Below, one piece after another: positions 12,001 through 23,261 of a stretch of 64,000 nucleotides of DNA (positions within the stretch are counted from its first letter, which is position 1; each line of letters opens with the position of its first letter). Under the pieces are notes generated by a model, which saw nothing but the letters and a program-made list of their open reading frames with translations, was not told the origin of the DNA and did not search any database. The position numbers and the translations under genes are program-made. This stretch comes from Symsagittifera roscoffensis (lineage: Eukaryota > Xenacoelomorpha > Acoela > Convolutidae). The stretch spans positions 56,500,312 through 56,564,311 of the forward strand of contig NC_087066.1 in the NCBI RefSeq assembly GCF_963678635.1, given 5' to 3'.

Positions 12001-15000
12001 ACCCAGTCCCATAAATTCCAAGGTAGTAAGAACGACAGTGAAATTTCCATGAAAACTCTCAGCGACGGATCAGATTGGTCATTTCTTAAGATTTCCAAGA
12101 TTTTATCTCTCGCGTCAATCACAAAATCTTCATTTGTTGGGATAGATGGAAAAGATTCGATTAATCTGCAAACACAGCTCCAAAGCCTGAACCTCTGCTG
12201 GTGAATGAAGGAATTGACATGTTGGTGTGTTGTCAGCGAAGAGACTAGTTCAACGTCAAACTTCAGAAACTCTATAACCAGATTGCAAATCTTTTCAGAA
12301 CTGCTCTTTCCAGCGAACATACCAAGAATTTCATGGATGTTTTCTCGAGGTGTATGCATGCTTGTGAATTGGTCCAGAATCTGTTTTACGGGTACAGTAC
12401 CAATGACCATTTCGAACTCTTCGTGGAGTAACACAGGGACCATTACTTCATAGCCCAGACGAAGGGAGTAGCTGGTCATTAAATGAATAAGCCATGAATG
12501 ATGCAGTTCAAAAAAATTTTCAAGCTTGGAGGGCTCGTTTTTTGCCATATTCAGTAGAGTATCAGCAATATGGTTCGCAAATGTCAAAACTGAAAAGGCT
12601 CTGCAGTCCTTCAGTATCACTTCTGCGCATCTCTGAACGGTAGCTGCTAAGTTCTGGTCACCGATGCACTTCGAACTGAAAGCCATTCCGATGAAGCTTC
12701 CGAATGCTCTGTAGAAGCCATCAGAACCTATACAGAACGAAAGTTTTCAACATTACTCAATGTTTAAAGCAGAGCATTCATAGAACACCAACGCCGAATA
12801 AACTCATCCAGAAAGAGACGGATATAAAATGCATTTAAAACATACTACCATACCAGCGTTTTAATCAGACCACAAAACAGGGTTATTTTGAGCGTTGGTT
12901 CCTATTTCTATGAAATTAGGCTCGTGCTTCCTAATAACAAAAACAAAGCTTCATGTAGTAAATAATGTCCCCAGAAAACAATCACAGCACAGCGGCTGAT
13001 AAGGCACTACTAATTCGAACTTATAACAATTCAAATTGAATAGTTATCTATCTATTCGCCAGTTTAAGTATCAAATAAAACTAGCGCATGACTCGCACCT
13101 ACGGTGCTTTAAAACAATTTTTGAACGAGAAAAGAGCTTCCTAAGCTATATACAAAAAAAAACAATGCGATATTTCATGCAACCGTTAAATTAAACTGGG
13201 CCCCTCCAAGAATTTCTGTTTCATTAAATGACAATTATAAACTCTATTTTTAGGCTATTTTCTACCAAAATGGTTATCTCTCCAAAAATAGCACCCTGAA
13301 AAGTTAAAAGTCGGCGTTAAAAAAATGGAAAATGAACCGACAGAAGCTAGATCGAAAACCACAACCAGAAAAAAAATTCAGAAAATTTTTTGAAAAAAAA
13401 TTACAACCTGAAACGGGCTTTACCAAATTACTTCTTAAATGATGTTAGTTTTATTTACAATTTTCACGAAATTGAGCATATCAGAAGTGCTATCTCCCAT
13501 TCCAATTAAATTGACCATTTTGTGAACAAAGTTATTTCCGGGGAAAAAGTCGAGTACCAGGCTGCAATACCCTTGCTTATCGCAAGGGTAGAAATTGAGG
13601 CCATATATGTAACTCCTGGAACTAGCCTGGCATCAACTCACTTCAAGGACAAGAATTACAATTTTCGATAAGTTTTCTTTTTCCTCCAAGTCTATTTGAA
13701 ATTTAAGCAGTCAAATTTCGAGGTTCTACCTGTAAACCATGGGAATACTTTGGACTCATCTCAGAAAAGTGTCGAGAATTTCAAATTCGAGAAGTAATTA
13801 TTTCCATTCGCTCCTGATTCTGAGCAACGACCGGTCGTAACACTCAGTCCTTGACTTCACGCAACCGGGAATTTACTTTATTTCTTTTTGCGCGATTGAA
13901 AAACCATGAAACACGCCAATTATAAACAAAACACAATATCTCGAAAAGCAGAGGGATTTGAGCAGTAATACTAGAAGGCCAGATTGCAGCTTTGAGTGTA
14001 ACCTGACACGTGGGGATGAAAGTTTTAATTTTGACCAAAAATACCAACAAAAAGCCTTAAGAAGTTTGCATTGTGAAAAAGGAAAAACTAAACAGTTAAA
14101 GCATATGTATGATTAAAACTTATGTTTAATCATAGATGTATGATTAAACGTTGCAAAATATTGGAACTTTATTTAACATGCTCAACAGACAGTTGAAAAA
14201 GGGTCAATGAACGCAAGGAAACAAAAAGCAGAGGGATTTGAGGAGTAATACTAGAAGGCCAGATTGCAGCTTTGAGTGTAACCTGACACGTGGGGATGAA
14301 AGTTTCAATTTTGACCAAAAATACCAACAAAAAGCCTGAAGAAGTTTGCATTGTGAAAAAGGAAAAACTAAACAGTTAAAGCATATGTATGATTAAAACT
14401 TATGTTTAATCATAGATGTATGATTAAACGTTGCAAAATATTGGAACTTTATTTAACATGCTCAACAGACAGTTGAAAAAGGGTCAATGAACGCAAGGAA
14501 ACAAAAAACTGGAAAAATTTTGAAAAAACTTCATTTTTCGAATTTCAAAGTAAGTAATCTTTTATTCCGCTGGGAAATCTTTATATTAAAAAATCCACTT
14601 TTGAAGGTGAAACCATTACCGTTTTTTTCGCGCCATTTCCAGGTTCGTATGAGGAGAGTGCAATTGACATAACTTTCAGCAGATGAATTGAAAATGAACC
14701 CAAAAAAAACACATTTACATAAGTGCATTCATAATTGCATTAATATCTGCTAGCGTGTAACGCACCTCCGGTGCTTCAAACAAATTAGTGAACATGAAAG
14801 CTGTTTATACATAATAAATGGAAAAAAAACAGCGAAATAAATGTAACCGAAAAAAATGACGGAAATCCAGCAACACTTTGATTTCATGACGATAAAAAAA
14901 ATTTTGACTTGGATGTTCAAATCTCCGTAATTACTGAGTTTCAAATCTTCGTTAAAAAATCCTAAAATAGCCTACAGCAGACAACTGCACTTACCATAAT

Positions 15001-18000
15001 AAAAATGAAATAATCAATTGTAAAATAATCAAATTCATAAATGGGATTCATAATCCATCGTAATTAATTTTAATACAGCAGACTTTTTTTCCTTTCATTG
15101 AAGTAAGTTCAATGAGAAGATTTGAGCAAATACATGAGGATGAGAGGCCAAATATGCATCCGCGGGTAGTAACCTGACATCACGCCACTGAAACGTCGAC
15201 AATTTCGAAACTTGAAAAGCGTTTATTTGAAAACAAACCTTTTTGAAAATTTTTCAAAAAGATAGAAACGTCAAAACTAAGAAAACGAAAGGGAAAGAGC
15301 AGTCCTAAATGGAGTCCAGACAAACATACTGAGAGTACCTTGAGAGCACCTCGCCATAGTGTTGAGTATTTTGAGCTTGGAAACTAATTTAGATCTTATT
15401 ATTTCATTTAAAAAATTTAAAAATGGCATCAAAAACTGCATATCTCAGAAACTAAGATTATAAGCGCAATCAAACTTTGAGGCAAGATCCGCAACCTCTG
15501 AGAGTACCCAGTGAACAAACCATTGTAGGGTTGGAATTTCAAACTCTGAAACGTTTCTTTTTTTAATTCAAGTCTTTTTTCGAAAAGTTTGAAAAATATT
15601 GAAAAAAAAATCATATCTCAGAAACCAAAAGCATTGAGCAGTCCCCTTTGCAAGCAAGAATTTCAACCTTTGAGGTACTTCGACAGCACCTGACTACAAT
15701 CTTGGGATATTTTTGAATCTAACTTTTCTGGGAATTTCTGAAAAAATCATAAAGATGTCAAAACTCGGAACATAAAAAGAATTGAGCAGTCACATTTGGA
15801 TGCAAGATTTGCAACGACTGGGGGTATACTGACAGCCACTCACACTATAAAAAAGAGAACTTCAACTATTAAAAAGTTTTTTTTTCAAATATCTAATGTA
15901 CTTCAAAAATTTTTGAAAAAATCTTTAAAACGTCATATCTAAGAAACTAAAAGGATTTGAGCAGTGACAATTGGATGCAAGGTTTGCAACGACTAAGAGT
16001 ACCCTGACAGCACCTCACCTAAAGAGTTGATAATCTCAAAGTTAATTGCAAAAAGTCTCGGAAACTAAAATTTGAGCATTCATTTTTGAGGCAAGATTTG
16101 CAACCCCTGAGAGTACCCTGACTCACCCAACTACGAGTTTGAGAACTTCAATTTATGTGGGATGTTTTGAATCACAGTTTCCAGAAAGATTTTGAAGAAG
16201 TCACAAGAATCTTCAAATCAATTAAACTAAAAAAAATTCGGGTGTTCATATTTGGACTTATTTGCAACCCCTATGGTAACACTGACAGCATCCCACTTTT
16301 GAGTTGCTAATTTCAGACTTGACAAAAAACACTGAATTCAAGCTGGAAAATTGAGAAAAATTCTGAAGCATTGCAATATACGATAAAGCTGAAGCGTGCA
16401 AAAATTCTTCCGTTAAACATGCAAAAAGAATACGTTGAAAAAGCTTAAACATGGCGAGATAGTGAATTCCGCATTTGAATGTATAATAGATGAATGCACA
16501 TGAGTAGTTGGTGGAGCATTTTAAGACTTTTCCTTTAAAAGATATTATAAAATCAACAAGACCTATACATGAGTCTTCATAACGTTTATCAATTCTTAGT
16601 CAACTTGCGTGTTTCATACGCAGTTCATGCAAAAATCAGTACGTAATATTTGCTGTATGAACGAAACTAGTTAATCTGCAACATGCGTTCAATCGGCGTA
16701 CAAAAAATTTTACAAGCATGATCGCAAGTGAGCTGTTTAGAGGTAATTTGAAACATGTTTTAAAATCAGAAAACAACAACTTTAGCATGTGAAAATTAAG
16801 CATGAACACATACATGTTTCGTAGACTAAAGCAATTTTGGTAATTGTTTTTTCGCCCAATCGGGAAATTAATTCACTAGCCTCAGACCTCGCGGCCCTCT
16901 GATCGTGAATAAATTCCCTCGTGAAAAAACAGTTGCGTAGCTACTACTTAAGCATGTCAACAAAGGGAATTCTTAAACATATTTTACGTGAACCGCCAAA
17001 CGAATAAAAGCTAGGGAAAAGTTGAGACAAGAGACAATTGTTTGGCAGGAAGACAATTGTCTCTTGTCTCACGCCTGAGACAATTGTTATGCAAGAATAT
17101 AAGGCTTTTTCCTTTTCCCTCCATCTGCAAATTATTTAGAGTGAACTTTCTGTTCACTTGGTCGGATTGTTATTTGGCATACGGACTAATTAGGCCATGA
17201 CAAACATACTTGGTTTTCAGACCCAACCTTGTAAAACAACTCGTTACAACATGAGATTGATGCTTATGGGGAAAAAGAGCCGAATATTAATACAGAGGCA
17301 AATCGTAGCTTCGCATAACTTGCGATATAACGCAGGCATACCATTGCAGGCTAGCGGACAAAAAATGAGACAGAAATAACTAAGTATAAAATAAAAAAAA
17401 GGAAAAATTCACTTTCAGAAAAACAGTCGAGAATTAACTACCAGCATGAAATTTTTTTAATATAATTTACCAACTGGTCACTAAGCCAGACAATAATGGG
17501 TAGACACTTATTGAGCCAAAAAAAACCTTAGTTGTCATTAAAAATCTTGAGCGATTGAGTTTTAAATCTTTCAACATTTACACCACAACTAACCTGAGTT
17601 TTTTATCAATTATGATCAATTTTTGCCCCTCTAAGTACCTTAAACAAGTTCAATAATCCAATAAAACGTATGCCAAAATTATTTAGCCCTAATAGAGCTT
17701 TTATTTGAAAAAAAAAACAAAAAAAGAAAAAGTACTTAATCAGAGTTAGCAAAAATTAACATAACTAAACCAACAACATTCGCAACTTAAATCAAAACTG
17801 CTTACAGCACAAGAAAACTTCATGCTGTGGCAACTAAGCCGAAAAGCAAAAACAGACAAATGAAAGGCCAACAATGCAATTTTTCAATTTAATATATACT
17901 GAAAAGACAAGGCCTGGTGGGACTCAAACCCCTGACCTGAGAGTGCGAAGGCAACTGCTATACCACTAGACCAAGCGAAAAGGAGCTTGAAAGTTAACGT

Positions 18001-21000
18001 TCAAAAAAAAGTAAAAGAACATATTGAAAATTTTTATTGAAAACTAACAGTATTTGAGTAGTCGTAAATTGATGCCACGCCTGAAAACCAAGTGACTTCT
18101 GTGGCATTACCTCAAAAAAGGGTCGGCCATTATCAAATTTGGATGAATACATACTAAATTTTTGGAAATTAAGAAAAAAAACTTTTTTATAAGTCATACC
18201 TCAGGAGCTGAAAAGATTTTAGCAGTTATTTTTTGGAGGCAAAATCGTCGATCCCTACAAAAATCTCGGCATCACTCAGACAAAACGAATTTTGTTTCGG
18301 AAACTTAAAAGATTTGAGTTTCAGTCATTCTTGGAGGCGAGTTTTGCATCCCATGTAAGTATCCTGACAGCAACCTACCAAAGGGTTGAAAAATGCTTGT
18401 ATGGATAACACGATGTACCTGAACTTTCGAATTAAAAACTTCAGTATACATTGCAATGCAACATGCAATACATTGTCAACATGGAAACTCCTTAGATATA
18501 TGTCAAGTGAAACTGTATATGTCTAGAGTTAAAAATGTATAGATTGATAATGCTTATAGCTAGAACCTACTGATGTAATAACTAAAACGCGCTTATTGCA
18601 AGAACACGCTTAAACCTACATCTACAACATAGATTTGCTCCTAAAGACTGCAGCTAAAACATTTAAAGATGGTTACAAGGCTTAACTGACTTAAAGAGAC
18701 TTAAACATGGCAAGAAATGTCCCGATCAGTTTAGTTAAGTGGAACTCATGAGAGGAAACGCGACCCTCATTTTAAACAGAGCATCATGGTGACGGATTTG
18801 CCAACTGAAGCGGATGAGTGATAGCTGTGAACTGTGCTTAAAGACACTTGCTTTCACGCGTTTCGTCGGATTTTCAAAAAATCCAACAAATGGTGATGTA
18901 TTAATTTAAACGTTTGTCTCTTACCTTTGTAATCTGTATTATTGTGGCCTAGTTAAATCTTGATAACTTATCTTTGCTATTTAGTCAAAATAAAAAATCA
19001 GCCAAAAGGATATTCTAAAAAAAGTTAACCAGCAAGAGTCCTAGCCCGAAGGTTAATTATTTAAGGTTAAATAAGCTATGGCATCTTACAATAAGCTCAC
19101 CTTATAAATTGCAGCCCATGTGCGATTCGAACCCAAAATCATATGATCGATGCGTCACTCAAGATAGATTGGATCAATTTTGGGAGATATTGTATGGTTG
19201 ATTCAATAGATTGAGCTAGCTTTTCAGGTCTAACGTGACCCTTACTTTTTACTGTGACGACAAGAAACCTTCAAAGCTATTATAACATACCTGCTTCTTT
19301 TCTGCAGTACAAGACACAGCTGTTAACAGCCAGATTGCAAAGCTCTTCAAAAGCCTTTACTTCTGAATAAAGTTCCTCGCAAGTTTCTAAACACATCAAG
19401 ATGCCGTCCACCAGCAGTAAAGGTGCTGATTCCAACACATCAGAGGCAACTACAATCAACTTTTTCTCCGAGTCTCGGAAACTTTGCTGGTCTTGAATTC
19501 CCAAGCTTTTGAAAAAACTGATTATTTTGGCAACTGATTTCCATTGATATGTTGACAAAATTTGATTTCGCAGATACTGCCTCCTTGAACTTTTACATAA
19601 AGAGATCTTATTGACTAGAAAGTTCAAAATGTCACACACACTCTGAGCATCCAAGCCTGGTGTGAGCTCAATTGAGCTAATTAAAACTGCTACCCACTCA
19701 AGACTTTCTTGGTTCTTTTCTTCAAGGACTGAACACACCCTTGACAACTGTTTATCGATTGTTTCCGAGTAGTTTTGTCTAAGGAAGCTTTGAAATAATG
19801 CGAAGTCTTTTTCATCGTCACATTTGCCACAGAGCGACTGTATAAAATTTATATCGATAAAATTTTCATCGACAGCAGTTTCATCATTGTGATCTTTCTT
19901 CTGATGTAAGGTATTGACTTGATTTCTCAATCGGAGCTCCCAGTCATAATCAGTATAATTTTTGAATGGCAATATTTCTAAATCTATGTCGACAGTAGAA
20001 ACATTTGAGAGAGATTTTACAACTCTAGCAGTAATTTGAGACTTTGATAAGATTATCCACAAGTCAAAATCAAAAAATTTGAAAATTGAGAGAAAGAACT
20101 CAAATAGCGCGAAATCTACACCACGCCAATCAAACACAATCTGTCCACAAAACAAAGAAGCAGAAAGTAAGGCACTTCGCAGAGGTTCGGCTATGCAAGA
20201 ATACGAAGCAATGCATTCACGCAGCGATACTAAATTATCGCGGTTCAATGTCAACTTCTGGCCTTTTAACCCACAGTTTATAAATAATTGTAAGTAATGT
20301 AATTTAGTGACGTAGTTACCACTGTATTTAATAACTAGATCCCATGTAGAAACCAAACAATAAGAACTTCTGAGACATATTGATTCTAGTGGTTTGATAA
20401 TTTCGGAAGCCATTGGAGAAGTTTCAAAAACACTCTGCTTCATAGCGGCTGTACATATAGAATTACGAAGAAATTTTTCTATGATATCGAATTCAGTTTC
20501 ACTAATCATAAGGTGATCCCAATCAATTTCAGAGAACAGCCGCAAACTTTGACGAACGACGGATGCGCTGTGATTCGCTAAAATAATGTCTAGCAGCAAC
20601 AAAAACCATTGCACGCCCATTTTTCCAGAATTAACTAACGGTAAAATATTTGCCGCTTCAATAAGGTGTTCGTCAACAGTGCTTGAAGCACACTGTTGCA
20701 AGCTCAAACTGAGTTCTGAATATTTTTTTCTCAGCGTCTTATCTGAAGAGCAAAGACCCCAATGGGTCGACTTCTCCGTCACCTTATTTGCTGCATAAAA
20801 AATTTCACTCAGTAGGTAAATTAACAGTCTTTTGTCGGTAGATGTGTTATCAGAGAAAAAGTATTTGAAAAATAAGTTCCAGAAATTGAATTCTTTTGGA
20901 TATTGACCAAGGATGTAATCGCACACTTCAGGTAATGGAAACAGCGCCATAATCTTACTATATAACTCGAAATACTTGCTCGTATTCCTTACTGCTACAA

Positions 21001-21391
21001 TGACGACGTCCGCGGACACCGGCAACTTTAATTTTCCAGATAGTAATCTCAGCCTCTGTAGTGTCGCCTCATTTTCCATTTCCGATTCACTATGCTTCAA
21101 ATTTTTTAAAATGTGCAAACATAACTTTTCACAGAAAATTGTGGACACAATAATGGATACCATTTCCGGTAAACATTTTGATAATAACTCTAAACACAAG
21201 TTTTCATCAAAAACGACAGCATCGTTAACAAAAATCTGGAAGTCTGGAGAATTCAGTAGTTCTCTCAATTCCGACAGAGTATATTCAAATTGAGAGTCAA
21301 CAGAATATATAGTCAGCCATTTTCGCGCATTTTCTATATTCAAGCCACAATTATTTCCGTTCATAAAGTCTTGTAACATATTTAGAATCAT
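8822..21391 (-). CDS. TARBP1: TARBP1-like tRNA (guanosine-18-2'-O)-methyltransferase, four coding exons
   Basis: Family role: SPOUT/SpoU methyltransferase that 2'-O-methylates G18 of tRNAs with S-adenosylmethionine (yeast Trm3 / animal TARBP1). Coding exons are 21391-19291, 12727-11238, 9468-9297 and 9042-8822. Their sum is 3984 nt, exactly 1328 codons, so the product has 1327 residues against about 1600 in vertebrates. Most of the N-terminal ~1150 residues is alpha-helical, Leu-rich and ARM-like. The C-terminal SPOUT domain (about 1170-1327) has GNLILIASLLEKMTNLGGLSRT, then LLGNEKFGVP (from 1275) and EIPQAGIIRSLNVHVA (1296-1311), which form the SAM-binding trefoil-knot motifs; all look intact. 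The ATG at 21391 follows an in-frame TGA and lies just inside an acceptor-like TTTTTCAG, so a 5' UTR exon or a trans-spliced leader is likely upstream. Small unseen exons cannot be excluded. Confidence 0.9.
9297..9468 (-). CDS. TARBP1: TARBP1-like coding exon 3 (SPOUT domain middle)
   Basis: 172 nt with acceptor TTTTAG|GGTGTG and donor CTAG|GTGACT. It encodes GVEKLVVHSVK through TAHKWLPMEEVK and GYTLIAL. The WLP-x2-EVK and GYT(I/L)I strings are characteristic of the TARBP1/Trm3 SPOUT domain, and the residue spacing to the next exon agrees with the family. Confidence 0.9.
9545..9625 (+). repeat. tRNA-like sequence, possible SINE head
   Basis: It contains an A-box-like GGGGTAGTGATTAAG and, about 50 nt later, a B-box-like TGTTCGAATATGG, followed by A-rich sequence. 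The spacing fits an RNA polymerase III internal promoter. A functional tRNA cloverleaf could not be drawn, so a tRNA-derived SINE in the third TARBP1 intron is the better reading. Confidence 0.4.
9740..10090. repeat. Dispersed repeat copy (paired with one near 21700-22000)
   Basis: It shares, in the same order, the GCGAAGC...CTTGCGATACA block, GTCTCGATAAAA, CAGCTAAAGCTGGAGGTA and CTGATGCGG with 21700-21995. Both copies are diverged. No coding capacity or terminal repeats were found, so the class of element is unknown. Confidence 0.6.
10556..10620 (-). repeat. tRNA-derived SINE head (minus strand)
   Basis: Read on the minus strand it has GGTAATGCGGTTGC, then a B-box-like GGTCGGGTTTGAGTC. The same layout occurs at 17911-17979. 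Two diverged copies of one tRNA-like head suggest a SINE family rather than tRNA genes. It lies in the intron between TARBP1-like exons 2 and 3. Confidence 0.5.
11238..12727 (-). CDS. TARBP1: TARBP1-like coding exon 2 (helical region plus start of SPOUT domain)
   Basis: The acceptor is TATAG|GTTCTG (exon starts at 12727) and the donor GTGCAG|GTAGG (ends at 11238). Upstream of the methionine at 12686 the frame stays open to the acceptor and encodes SDGFYRAFGSFIG, which argues against an internal start. The exon ends with GNLILIASLLEKMTNLGGLSRTAEVQ, the first SPOUT strand and the NLGGLSRT motif typical of TARBP1. Confidence 0.88.
13944..14507. repeat. Tandem duplication, period 280 bp
   Basis: Two nearly identical units start with AAAAGCAGAGGGATTTGAG at 13944 and 14224. 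Both contain CATGTATGATTAAAACTTATG-like repeats and end with AACGCAAGGAAACAA. Only isolated substitutions separate them. Confidence 0.93.
15100..18380. repeat. Degenerate, interrupted repeat array, spacing about 110-180 bp
   Basis: A core of GAGCAGT...TTGGA(T/G)GCAAGATTTGCAACC, then GAGAGTACCCTGACAGCACCTCAC, recurs with variation near 15480, 15650, 15800, 15975, 16090 and 16260, and again near 18230 and 18325. The 280-bp duplication at 13944 contains the same core, so all appear to descend from one ancient intronic satellite. Confidence 0.75.
17911..17979 (-). repeat. tRNA-like sequence / SINE head (minus strand)
   Basis: Read on the minus strand it has an A-box TGGTCTAGTGGTATAGC and a B-box GGTTTGAGTCC, with GCACTCTCAGG between them, reminiscent of a tRNA-Glu-like molecule. 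The anticodon stem does not pair convincingly, so I call it a tRNA pseudogene or SINE head rather than a tRNA gene. Confidence 0.5.
19110..19175 (-). repeat. tRNA-like fragment with B-box (minus strand)
   Basis: On the minus strand GGGTTCGAATCGCAC gives a consensus B-box, but the A-box half is weak. It is probably a decayed tRNA-related element in the intron, close to the donor of the first TARBP1-like coding exon. Confidence 0.35.
19291..21391 (-). CDS. TARBP1: TARBP1-like coding exon 1 (N-terminal helical region)
   Basis: 2101 nt encoding about 700 residues with no stop. The donor is GAAGCAG|GTATG (exon ends at 19291, phase 1), completed to a glycine codon by the next exon. The protein is Leu/Ser-rich helical sequence without a short diagnostic motif. 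Its assignment rests on in-frame continuity with the diagnostic downstream exons and on the matching total reading frame. Confidence 0.8.
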
Positions 21392-22929
21392 TCTTCAAGA
21401 ACCATCAAAACCCTGAAAAATAACGAGAAAATGACGATCTGATCTTTCAGCCTGTGCTCTAAAACATGGATGTAAAGAAATATACCAACTCCTCGTATTT
21501 CTTACACATGAGCTTCGCGGGCCACTTTAGATACAAATATGAATGTCTTTCTGATCAAAATCAAACGGAAAAAAACTTCAAACAATCGTGGTTGTTAATA
21601 GAGAAATTTGCAACAAAGACGAAAAAATCCGAAAAATAGCTGCATCAGTAGAAACTTCACAAAGACCATTCGGAATGCCAGAAAGAAACCAAATTTTCAC
21701 ACAGAGGCGAAGCGGAGCTTCGAACTACTTGCATACCTAGAACATTCCAAGGATTTTGACTGGAATACGTGATGAAGGGACTCCTGACTGTTACCGTGGT
21801 TACTATGATACTTTTGACATTCTGATTACCCTGCGATATACATTAAAACATAAGACGAAAGATTTTAGACAATGAAAAAAACTAGGTGAACCAAATTTTT
21901 CGAAAGTCTCGATAAAAAAAACCGCTACACGCTCAGCTAAAGCTGGAGGTACATGTAAAATATTGAATGAGTTTCCTATACTGATGCGGTACGAAAAGTA
22001 AGATTTCAAAAATAAGTGAGAAGACTAAGAAATTGATATAATCAAATTTACCAAATAGATAACATTTCTCTCACAAAAAATTAAGGGATCGCTTCTTCAG
22101 CAGGAACAATTATCGCAACCCGTTCTTTCAATGCATTTTTTCTTATCAGACTTGATTGTGTGAATTTTAAGAACACTAAACAAATTTCTAAAAAGCGGTC
22201 GAAAAATCTATAAACTTGAAAAAGACTTTCCAAAATCCAGAACGCTTTTCTGAAAAAGCAGATTATGGCCACTTAAGCAGATACGTCTCCCAAAACCGGG
22301 TTTCTCGATTGAACACAACCTGAAAACTGGCCCAGTAGTTTTCGCCTAAAGTCAATAAGTTTCCAAAAAAAACTGTCGAAGTTTGAAATCTTCGAATTGT
22401 TGGAAGGCCATAACTTTTTATAAACAAACTGCTCATAGCTAATTGGAAAGCTAGGCTATCAGCAATCTATTCATTCGATCAAACCTATAATATCAGATTT
22501 GGCAGTAGAGTTAGCGAGAAACTTTTGAAGTCAAAAAATTTGTGCGAAGTCGCATAAAAAAAAGTACTTCCTGGAGCCCGTTCTAAGAATTGAACACAAA
22601 ATCTAAGGTAAGGCAGGGTAAGTTTCGAAAATAAAAGAAGTTTTAATCGGCCAAAAAAATCTAAAATTTGATTCTTATAAAAAAGGGTTGCTAAAAACGC
22701 ATACTTGCCTCTCATTGTTCAATTCCTCATAATTTTTCATTACCAATTTTACCATTGCAGCTTCGATAGCTTTTAACTTTACCCTGATTCTCAAGAAATC
22801 CGAGCTCTCCACTCATGTGTCATGATCAAGTTTTATCAATTTTGTTGCGTTTTCTCTTACCTCTTTTTGGATTCTGAAGATTGCGTAATCATGGACGATG
22901 ATCACATCAAAGATCTTTATCAAATATTT
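21392..22929. other. Upstream region of the TARBP1-like gene, no coding gene recognised
   Basis: The stretch starts with an acceptor-like TTTTTCAG (minus strand) just before the TARBP1-like ATG, so its 5' UTR exon or trans-splice site probably lies here. At about 21700-21995 there is a second copy of the dispersed repeat seen at 9740-10090. The remaining short ORFs show no similarity I recognise. Confidence 0.55.
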
Positions 22930-23235
22930 GCCCCGAAAAAAACTGATCTGATTCATTTAGTTTTTCAACCATCAGGAAGCTCATTCAAAGATTAATTCCT
23001 CCCTCAACATTTAGTGCCAAAATAGAGGTTCTGCTGAGTTTTCTCAACGCACCCTTGTATTTCGCCAATAAGCATGTTCTGGAATCAATCAGGCTCTTCT
23101 TGTTAAATTCCATTTTGGACAAGTTTTATTTCGGATCATTTTTTGAGCTCTCCCGTCGCTAGTAGTCCCTTTACTTGAAATTCAGTGCAAGGGCAGATAT
23201 ATCTACTTGTAACATTCGCCCAAATACTACACAGT
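22930..23235 (-). pseudogene. Remnant of a Gypsy-type aspartic protease
   Basis: Read on the minus strand with one frame change and a stop, it aligns with the protease of the giant element in this window. Recognisable strings are ANVTS upstream, GLLATG at the active-site position (normally DTG, so the catalytic Asp is lost), LIDSR with KGALR, and MSFLMVEKLNESDQF. It is a decayed minus-strand fragment. It abuts an LTR-like segment within about 30 bp, so gag and the start of the protease are missing. Confidence 0.75.
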
Positions 23236-23261
23236 GATGGAGCGTAGAAAAAGTACCTATT

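Larger units (their letters stand above)
12728..19290. other. Large intron (6.6 kb) of the TARBP1-like gene
   Basis: No exon-like ORF with recognisable similarity is seen. The intron is filled with repeats: related fragments near 13083 and 14750 (both with CGCACCT.CGGTGCTT), a 280-bp tandem duplication, a degenerate array from 15100 to 18380, and tRNA-like pieces near 17911 and 19110. A short imperfect palindrome around AGACAATTGTCTC lies near 17025-17075. Its size compared with the other introns of the gene suggests growth by repeat insertion. Confidence 0.7.

Noticed and set aside
17911-17979. Functional tRNA gene
   Set aside because: A and B boxes are present, but the anticodon arm does not pair and the same head recurs in a diverged form, which fits a SINE or pseudogene.
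20976-21293. Plus-strand ORFs inside the TARBP1-like exons (also 11866-12204 and 12205-12453)
   Set aside because: Shadows of the minus-strand coding exons without recognisable similarity.
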